From an uncultured Bacillota bacterium (GTDB lineage: Bacteria; Bacillota; Clostridia; Tissierellales; Tissierellaceae), in assembly GCA_937951995.1 (NCBI GenBank), contig CALGAG010000100.1, positions 1 to 20,387 on the forward strand: 20,387 bases of DNA, in the 5' to 3' direction. Under the pieces are notes generated by a model. The model ran no database searches. It had not been told where the DNA came from and was given only the letters and a program-made list of their open reading frames with translations. Below, piece by piece: positions 7,677 to 13,130 of the stretch (position 1 is its first letter; each line of letters begins with the position of its first letter). Both the position numbers and the translations under genes were made by a program.

Positions 7677-9387
7677 AGCCTTCCTCCTTGTTTCCTTTAG
7701 TATATTGGCCAATATTAATAACAATGTTTTTTCTGGGCTTGCTCCATTCCTCAAGATGTGTAGCCACCATCCTTCCAGTTGGAGTGATTGATACCAACCT
7801 ATCAAAGCCCCTATTTGATAATATACCCATAAATGTCATATATCTTACCAATAAATACAGGTCATCCGAGTCAAGACCGTCCAGTTCAGCCAGATCTTCA
7901 CTGAAAGTAGGGCCTTCCTTAAGCCTCAGAACGGATTGTAGAAGGAGCTTCATCATCTGCTTTGCATTCCTTGAATCCAATTGGACCAACCCCTTTATGG
8001 ACTCCTGATTCCAGAAACCCCTTAGGTGGAGGGTGTACTTGTCTTCTCTGGTCATGCCAAGGTATTCACTTGCATTGGCTGTCACAGAAAGTGAGTTCTT
8101 CCTTATTTTAATAAGCTTCAACATCAAGCCCATCTGGAAAAAGAAATGCACAACAGGCTCCTTCATCTGGCCAGGCCTACTGAAGTAGAGGGGATAATCC
8201 CCTTCAAGGAAGTCTATTATATTGTGCTGGTCAACCTTTTTAATGTGGCCCTTCTTTTCAGTTAGTTCCAGGGGATAGTCAAATACATAAAGAAGAAACC
8301 TGTCAAAGTCGTTCAGGTAGCTTTTTATGGCATCGGATTCATGGTCCTTCAACTGGAGGGAAAGGAGAGGATCTCCCTGAGCCAGGGAATTTCTTCTGAT
8401 TATTTCCTTTAGATAATGAAACCTGTCCCTGCTTATCTGGAGGATCTCCTCATATGCACCCTGGTATTTGCTTGAAATCCTGGACCTGTAACCCAAGTAT
8501 GCCTTTAGGGTTGATATATAGCTGTTGAACACAAGGCCTGATGTTATGAACTTCTCATAAATGGCATCCCCAAGCATGTCCTTGATTGAAATCTTGTCCA
8601 TATCCTTGAAGCTGTAGCCTTCCTCGCTGAGGTAGTATTCATAGAGCTCGATCATGTTGCTAAGGTCCTTTTCAATCTGAGATGAACTTTTCTTGGTTGA
8701 AAGATACTCCTCAAACTCATCCAGCTCCTGGTAGACCGGAATAAGGTCCTCGCCTTGGGGGTCGAAATATTTGTAGGCGCTTTGGTAGAAGAGGTCATAT
8801 ATCTTCAGGGCATCATTTTTCAGGTAGGTCTTGGTTCCCTCAGAACGTTGGTCCTGGTCAAGCTTGTTGAAGTCCCTGATCAGGGTTCTTATAAATGAAT
8901 GGATTACGGATTTTGGAACAAAGCTAACCTCTCCGATCATCCTGCTGTTACCAAGCACTGTTCCCAATCTTGACAGGAGGTAGTCTCCCACCTTGAGGAC
9001 ATAGGAAACCTGGGGCTCAAGCAAGCTGTGGTCTTCCCCGGTCAAAACATCGGTTACGACAACGTATGGCTCCTGGAAGTCCTTGATCTGGAAGAGGGAG
9101 ACATATGATGCAGACTTCTCCCTTAATATTTCAACCTCATCGGGAGTGAGGGAATCATCCTCAAGAATCAGTCTCTCACCAAAGGTCATGCCCTCCTTGT
9201 CCCTGTAATCGCAGCAAAGCCAGATATTGAAGGGAAGCTTGGCGCTTTCCTCCTGTAGAAAGGGGTGGAGTCCAAGCATCCTGTCGTAGATGTACTTGAT
9301 TTCTTCCTGTTTGTTTATATATTTTATCAACTTTTCAGTCGCCTTGCTTTCAAGGAGCTGAAGTCTTTCATATTCCTTTGTATGCAT
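7639..9387 (-). CDS. Unrecognised protein with possible C-terminal winged-helix segments
   Basis: I do not recognise this 582-residue protein. It is soluble, highly charged, and lacks a signal peptide or membrane segment. Residues about 50-160 look like a compact beta-rich unit (FGERLILEDDSLTPDE, then YVVVTDVLTGEDHSLLEP). Residues about 170-370 are mainly helical. Two later stretches have the rhythm of winged helix-turn-helix units: about 372-440, ending in IRKNSLSVTANASEYL, and about 495-542, ending in LVSITPTGRMVATHL; S-x-T-x-G-R is a common wing pattern. No Cys-rich SEC-C motif or catalytic motif is evident. ATG 9387 follows AAGGAGGATT at 7 bases. It is first in the unit with the S9 peptidase and the YihY-like protein. 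DNA binding is an inference only. Confidence 0.8.
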   Translation of the reverse strand: MHTKEYERLQLLESKATEKLIKYINKQEEIKYIYDRMLGLHPFLQEESAKLPFNIWLCCDYRDKEGMTFGERLILEDDSLTPDEVEILREKSASYVSLFQIKDFQEPYVVVTDVLTGEDHSLLEPQVSYVLKVGDYLLSRLGTVLGNSRMIGEVSFVPKSVIHSFIRTLIRDFNKLDQDQRSEGTKTYLKNDALKIYDLFYQSAYKYFDPQGEDLIPVYQELDEFEEYLSTKKSSSQIEKDLSNMIELYEYYLSEEGYSFKDMDKISIKDMLGDAIYEKFITSGLVFNSYISTLKAYLGYRSRISSKYQGAYEEILQISRDRFHYLKEIIRRNSLAQGDPLLSLQLKDHESDAIKSYLNDFDRFLLYVFDYPLELTEKKGHIKKVDQHNIIDFLEGDYPLYFSRPGQMKEPVVHFFFQMGLMLKLIKIRKNSLSVTANASEYLGMTREDKYTLHLRGFWNQESIKGLVQLDSRNAKQMMKLLLQSVLRLKEGPTFSEDLAELDGLDSDDLYLLVRYMTFMGILSNRGFDRLVSITPTGRMVATHLEEWSKPRKNIVINIGQYTKGNKEEGYGESKAGGLDEV

Positions 9388-9414
9388 AAAATCCTCCTTA
9401 TTAATACTTAAGCC

Positions 9415-9443
9415 ATTATACCCCAAGAGAAACACTTATACAA
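9415..9443 (-). promoter_or_regulatory. Promoter of the three-gene minus-strand unit
   Basis: On the minus strand TTGTAT (plus 9438-9443) and a perfect TATAAT (plus 9415-9420) are exactly 17 bases apart. Transcription would start near 9408, about 20 bases before ATG 9387. Confidence 0.78.
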
Positions 9444-9524
9444 TAAAAGGGGTGAAATCAAAACAATTCTGAAACTTTTACAGCCATGACAGGCCATTTC
9501 CATGTCAATGAAAACATTCCCTGG

Positions 9525-9551
9525 TTAAGATGGCAGGGATTCTGGTATATT
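9525..9551 (+). promoter_or_regulatory. Weak candidate promoter of the M3 peptidase gene
   Basis: TATATT at 9546-9551 is preceded by TGG, making an extended -10 box. The -35 region is poor: TTAAGA at 9525-9530 leaves only 15 bases. The transcript would have a short leader of about 20 bases. Confidence 0.4.
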
Positions 9552-9579
9552 GTAGTTAGACAAACACGGGAGGTGTATG

Positions 9580-11274
9580 ATGAAATTCGGAGATTACAAA
9601 TACGAAAGACCCGACCTGGACAGGATGGAAAAGGACATGGACAGGCTTCTTGAAAACTTCAGGAGGGCAGATGGACCAGAGGACCAGAGTCAGGTGATCA
9701 GAAGGATAACTGAAATAAGAAACAGATTTGAGACAATGTACACACTGGTAAGCATAAGGCATTCAATTGATACAAGGGATGCCTTCTATGAAAAAGAGCA
9801 GGAGTTCATGGATGAAAATTCCCCAAACTATACAAGTATGGTCACCAGGTTCTACAGTGAACTTGTGGGGTCTCCCTTCAAGGAAGAGCTTTCACGGGAA
9901 TGGGGGGACCAGCTTTTCAGACTTGCCCACCTTCAGATAAAAACCTTCAGCCAGGAAATCATGGATGACCTTGTTGTTGAAAACAAGCTGTCCACAAGGT
10001 ATGACAAGCTGGTTGCAGCTGCAGCAATCCAGTTTGAAGGCAAGACCAGAAACCTCAGCCAGCTTCGACCCTTTATGGAATCGCCGGACAGAGACATGAG
10101 AAAAAGGGCCTACGAAGCCTACACATCGTATTTTCAGGAGAAGGAAGAGGAAATTGGAGAAATCTATGACCAACTTGTGAAGGTAAGGGATAGAATGGCA
10201 AAGAAGCTGGGCTATGAAAACTTTGTCCAGATGGGCTATGACAGGATGTCCAGGTCGGACTATGACCACAGGATGGTTAGGAATTTCAGGGACCAGGTAC
10301 TGGAGACCGTGGTTCCAGTGGTAAGTGAAATGAAGGAGAGACAAAGGATACGTCTTGGACTGGACCAGCTGACCTATTACGATGAGCCCTTGGGCTTTTT
10401 AAGTGGCAATGCCAACCCAAAGGGAGGTCCGGAATGGATCCTGGAGAAGGGGATCAGGATGTACAAGGAGCTTTCAGAGGAAACAGGTGAATTCTTTGAT
10501 TTCATGGTGGAAAGGGACCTGCTTGACCTCCTGTCCAAGGAGGGAAAGAGAAGCGGGGGCTACTGTACGGTTATTCCAGATTACAATGCGCCCTTCATCT
10601 TTTCCAACTTCAACGGTACAAGCGGTGATATAGATGTGCTGACCCACGAGGCAGGCCACGCATTCCAGACCTACATGAGTATGGACCATGAGCTTCCTGA
10701 ATACAAGTTTCCAACCCTTGAAGCATGTGAAATCCATTCCATGAGCATGGAATTCTTGACCTGGCCATGGATGGATGGCTTTTTTGAGGAAGGTGTCCAC
10801 AAGTACAAGTATAGTCACCTTGAGGGAGCTGTGAGCTTTCTTCCCTATGGTGTAACCGTAGACCATTTTCAGCATGTGGTATATGAGAATCCTAACATGA
10901 CCCCCAAGGAAAGAAAGGATGTATGGAGGGACCTTGAAAGGAAGTACCTCCCATTTAAGGAATATGGAGAAAATGACTTTCTTGAAAGCGGAGGATACTG
11001 GATGAGGCAGGGACACATTTTCTCAAACCCCTTCTACTATATAGACTATTGCCTTGCCCAGGTTTGTGCATTCCAGTTCTGGAGAAGAAGCCTGGAGGAC
11101 AGGGAAGGGGCCTGGAATGATTACCTTGACCTTTGCAGGGCTGGCGGCAGCATGGCCTTTACAGAGCTAGTCCATCTGGCCAACCTGAAGGACCCATTCA
11201 AGGACGGCACTGTCAAGTATGCCCTGGAGCCTGTAAAGGATTTTCTTGCAAGCATAGACGACAAGGAACTTTAA
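9580..11274 (+). CDS. M3 family oligoendopeptidase (PepF-like zinc metallopeptidase)
   Basis: A 564-residue zinc peptidase of family M3, which digests oligopeptides in the cytoplasm. The active site is HEAGH at 356-360, with Glu357 as catalytic base and two zinc-binding His; the third ligand is probably Glu384 (or Glu381) in LEACEIHSMSMEF. The region GTSGDIDVLTHEAGHAFQTY is typical of the family. Length matches the M3 oligoendopeptidases of Clostridia. No signal peptide is seen. Two adjacent ATGs are possible (9577 and 9580). The second is 6 bases after GGAGG while the first is only 3, so 9580 is preferred. It is divergent from the unit with the S9 peptidase, and the two could act one after the other on small peptides (inference). 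Confidence 0.94.
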   Translation: MKFGDYKYERPDLDRMEKDMDRLLENFRRADGPEDQSQVIRRITEIRNRFETMYTLVSIRHSIDTRDAFYEKEQEFMDENSPNYTSMVTRFYSELVGSPFKEELSREWGDQLFRLAHLQIKTFSQEIMDDLVVENKLSTRYDKLVAAAAIQFEGKTRNLSQLRPFMESPDRDMRKRAYEAYTSYFQEKEEEIGEIYDQLVKVRDRMAKKLGYENFVQMGYDRMSRSDYDHRMVRNFRDQVLETVVPVVSEMKERQRIRLGLDQLTYYDEPLGFLSGNANPKGGPEWILEKGIRMYKELSEETGEFFDFMVERDLLDLLSKEGKRSGGYCTVIPDYNAPFIFSNFNGTSGDIDVLTHEAGHAFQTYMSMDHELPEYKFPTLEACEIHSMSMEFLTWPWMDGFFEEGVHKYKYSHLEGAVSFLPYGVTVDHFQHVVYENPNMTPKERKDVWRDLERKYLPFKEYGENDFLESGGYWMRQGHIFSNPFYYIDYCLAQVCAFQFWRRSLEDREGAWNDYLDLCRAGGSMAFTELVHLANLKDPFKDGTVKYALEPVKDFLASIDDKEL

Positions 11275-11298
11275 AAAAACCACCCTGGGGTGGTTTTT
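11275..11298. terminator. Bidirectional terminator between the M3 peptidase and FUSC-type genes
   Basis: AAAAACCACC (11275-11284) and GGTGGTTTTT (11289-11298) pair perfectly around CTGG. The A and T ends give a T-run in both directions: TTTTT on plus, and TTTTTTT on minus when A 11273-11274 are counted. The stop codon of the minus-strand gene lies in the right arm. Confidence 0.88.
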
Positions 11299-12187
11299 AA
11301 TCTTCTTGATTTTGATTATCCAAAAGATAGATTATGTTTTTTAGCAATCTTTGCAGATGGTAGTTGAAAATAATATCCTTCTCCCCAATTATGGCCTTTT
11401 TCTCCCAGATAGGAGTGAAGGAATAGAGCTTTTCCATAAGGTCTATGTTATCCGGGCTGATGATTGCAATGTGCTGCATCATCTGGAGTGCTGACAGGTC
11501 ACTGTAGATGTCATATATTGTGCTAAGGGTAATTTCAGACCCTGGAAGGTCCCTGTTCCTGGCAAGCTTGATTTTTGTTTCGCTTTGAATTAGGTCGAAT
11601 ATCTTATCGATTTTGGCAAGTTCAGACTTGAAATCCTTAAGGTCCACCTTATACTTGCCCACAACCAGTTTATAGGCATAATCTTTGGCACCGGAAATCA
11701 TCCTCTCTGCATACTTGTCAAACATCCTGTAGCTTTTTGGAGCGGCAACAAAGTAATTTACAATGACCCCTACGGCTATTCCAACAAAGGTATCCAGAAT
11801 TCTGCTTACAGCATAGGGAACCATTTCATACTCATGGTTAAGGGAAACCGCAACAAATACTATTGCTGACAGGGAGATCGCCTTTTTCCACCCTACCAGA
11901 TTCAGGATATGGATTACCAGGATGATACCAATACCCATGAAAATCTGGTTTCGGGGTAGGTACAGGGCAAAAATGAGGGCAATAAGACCGCCGACAACAG
12001 TTCCCAGAATACGGTTTTTACCGGCTTCAAATGATTCGGAAACAGTGGCCTGCATGGCATGTATGGCACCGATCCCAACGAATAGTGGACTTTGCAAATT
12101 AAATACTTCAGCAATGAAGAGTCCTATTGACACTGCCAGGGCAGTTTTTATGGTTCGCATCCCAATTCTGTATTTTTTTAATACCAT
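11297..12187 (-). CDS. FUSC / aromatic acid exporter-type membrane protein
   Basis: A 296-residue membrane protein of the FUSC/ArAE type (aromatic acid exporter and fusaric-acid-resistance-like). The N-terminal half has about six hydrophobic helices, near residues 14-32, 35-46, 60-78, 82-99, 101-116 and 127-146. It opens with RTIKTALAVSIGLFIAE, a family pattern. The C-terminal half (about 150-296) is soluble and helical, as in the single-module ArAE proteins of Bacillota. The likely role is efflux of small organic acids; substrate unknown. ATG 12187 is 7 bases after AGGAG. The in-frame ATG at 12202 overlaps that binding site and is rejected. Confidence 0.87.
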   Translation of the reverse strand: MVLKKYRIGMRTIKTALAVSIGLFIAEVFNLQSPLFVGIGAIHAMQATVSESFEAGKNRILGTVVGGLIALIFALYLPRNQIFMGIGIILVIHILNLVGWKKAISLSAIVFVAVSLNHEYEMVPYAVSRILDTFVGIAVGVIVNYFVAAPKSYRMFDKYAERMISGAKDYAYKLVVGKYKVDLKDFKSELAKIDKIFDLIQSETKIKLARNRDLPGSEITLSTIYDIYSDLSALQMMQHIAIISPDNIDLMEKLYSFTPIWEKKAIIGEKDIIFNYHLQRLLKNIIYLLDNQNQED

Positions 12188-12214
12188 TACTATTCTCCTC
12201 ATTAATATTCTTTC

Positions 12215-12220
12215 ATTATA
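12215..12220 (-). promoter_or_regulatory. Candidate -10 box of the FUSC-type gene
   Basis: A perfect minus-strand TATAAT (plus ATTATA) lies 28 bases before ATG 12187. The hexamer 17 bases upstream is AATTTT, a poor -35 box. TTGATA is 22 bases away, too far. The -10 box lies about 34 bases from the outermost near-match DnaA box. Confidence 0.45.
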
Positions 12221-12253
12221 CTCTAACCTATACCCTTAAAATTATCAAGAGTA

Positions 12254-12359
12254 TAATCCACAAAATAAACCCCATCAAGGTGCGTTTTCCACAGAGTTGC
12301 CCACATTATCCACAGAGACTTGTCAACTTATCCACAGAAACGGGGGAATATTATCCACA
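12254..12359 (+). promoter_or_regulatory. Cluster of DnaA boxes upstream of hpf
   Basis: Three exact TTATCCACA boxes lie at 12306-12314, 12328-12336 and 12351-12359. One-mismatch boxes lie at 12254-12262 (TAATCCACA) and 12285-12293 (TTTTCCACA), and a two-mismatch box at 12297-12305 (TTGCCCACA) directly abuts the first exact one. All six are on the plus strand. Start-to-start distances are 31, 12, 9, 22 and 23 bases. They occupy the 303-base spacer between the divergent FUSC-type gene and hpf. No dnaA, dnaN, rpmH or gyrB gene is nearby, so a regulatory or DnaA-titrating cluster is more likely than the chromosomal origin, but this is inference. Confidence 0.8.
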
Positions 12360-12411
12360 AGGCTCCAGGCCTCTTAAGACCCAGCATGGAAAATACTGAC
12401 AGGAAAACATT

Positions 12412-12441
12412 GTTTAGTGACCGGTAACCTGAGGGTATAAT
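12412..12441 (+). promoter_or_regulatory. Candidate promoter of hpf (possible SigB-like boxes)
   Basis: A perfect TATAAT sits at 12436-12441, with a weak -35 TTTAGT at 12413-12418 and a 17-base spacer. The same stretch reads GTTTAG (12412-12417), 15 bases, GGGTAT (12433-12438), close to the Bacillus SigB pattern GTTTAA/GGGTAT. An imperfect palindrome GTGACCGGTAAC (12417-12428) lies in the spacer. The two readings overlap and cannot be separated by eye. Confidence 0.5.
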
Positions 12442-12450
12442 ACAAACAAA

Positions 12451-12470
12451 TAGTATAAGAGATTATACTA
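12451..12470 (+). promoter_or_regulatory. GNRA-capped hairpin or operator in the hpf leader
   Basis: TAGTATAA (12451-12458), GAGA, TTATACTA (12463-12470): an exact 8-pair inverted repeat. As RNA the loop GAGA is a GNRA tetraloop. It ends 7 bases before the GGAG ribosome binding site. No T-run follows, so it is not a terminator. It may act as an RNA stem or a dimeric-repressor site. Confidence 0.5.
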
Positions 12471-12489
12471 CATGAAAGGAGCTGGGTTT

Positions 12490-13026
12490 ATGAAAATGAA
12501 CTATACTGGAAAAAACATGGAGGTAACTGACGCACTAAGGGACGTAACTGAGAAGAAACTGAGCAAGCTTGAAAAGTATTTTCAATCTGATATCTCAGGA
12601 AACGTTACATTCAGCACAGAAAAGAACAGGAAGATCATAGAAGTTACCATAAACCTTCCCGGCACAATCCTAAGGGCAGAGGAATCCAGTGATGATATGT
12701 ACGCATCAATTGACAAGACTGTTGATATACTGGAGAGACAGGTTAGAAAGCACAAGACAAAACTGCAGAAAAGGTACAGAAACAACGATACCATAAGATT
12801 TGAAAACGTGCCTTCCCTGACCAAGGAAGAGGAAGAGGACAAACCTAAGCTGGTAAGAAGAAAGAGATTTGGACTTAAGCCAATGTCATCAGAGGAGGCA
12901 ATACTTCAGATGGAGCTGTTAAGACACAACTTCTTCGTATTTATGGATGCTGAGTCTGAGGAAGTGTCAGTTGTATATAAGAGGAAGGATGGAAACTACG
13001 GGCTTATCGAGCCAGATTTCAACTAA
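12490..13026 (+). CDS. hpf: Ribosome hibernation-promoting factor, long form
   Basis: A 178-residue long-form HPF (RaiA/YvyD family). In stationary phase it sits in the ribosomal decoding region and pairs ribosomes into inactive 100S dimers. Residues 1 to about 100 are the ribosome-binding domain, with MNYTGKNMEVTDALRD and the basic helix RQVRKHKTKLQKRYR. An acidic linker (EEEEDKPK) follows, then the C-terminal dimerisation domain (about 122-178, VRRKRFGLKPMSSEEAILQM). ATG 12490 is 8 bases after GGAG. The earlier in-frame ATG at 12472 lies upstream of that site and is rejected. hpf directly before secA is an arrangement I know from Bacillota. A terminator and a fresh promoter separate them here. 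Confidence 0.96.
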   Translation: MKMNYTGKNMEVTDALRDVTEKKLSKLEKYFQSDISGNVTFSTEKNRKIIEVTINLPGTILRAEESSDDMYASIDKTVDILERQVRKHKTKLQKRYRNNDTIRFENVPSLTKEEEEDKPKLVRRKRFGLKPMSSEEAILQMELLRHNFFVFMDAESEEVSVVYKRKDGNYGLIEPDFN

Positions 13027-13040
13027 ACAGTGGAGATTTC

Positions 13041-13066
13041 AAGCAGGGCCTAGGCCCTGCTTTTTT
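13041..13066 (+). terminator. Intrinsic terminator of hpf
   Basis: A perfect 22-base palindrome (AAGCAGGGCCT and its complement, 13041-13062) is followed by T residues to 13066. It starts 14 bases after the hpf stop. Confidence 0.9.
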
Positions 13067-13069
13067 GAT

Positions 13070-13098
13070 TTGGCACGATTAATGATAAATGGTATAAT
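13070..13098 (+). promoter_or_regulatory. Promoter of secA-prfB
   Basis: TTGGCA (13070-13075), a 17-base spacer, and a perfect TATAAT (13093-13098) preceded by TGG (extended -10). It begins 4 bases after the T-run of the hpf terminator. Confidence 0.82.
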
Positions 13099-13130
13099 TA
13101 AATGATGTTAATTTTGAGAGGATGATTTTG

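Noticed and set aside
7677..7805. Extended N-terminus for the S9 peptidase
   Set aside because: The extra 43 residues are an open shadow of the upstream gene and have no binding site. ATG 7676 has a strong one.
4732..12187. Possible acquired island between comF and hpf
   Set aside because: The five genes interrupt the usual comF-hpf order, but codon use matches the flanks and no integrase, direct repeat or tRNA boundary is seen.
12188..12489. Chromosomal origin of replication (oriC)
   Set aside because: DnaA boxes are present, but no dnaA, dnaN, rpmH or gyrB flank them and no clear unwinding element with repeated 13-mers is seen. Not excluded without the full genome.
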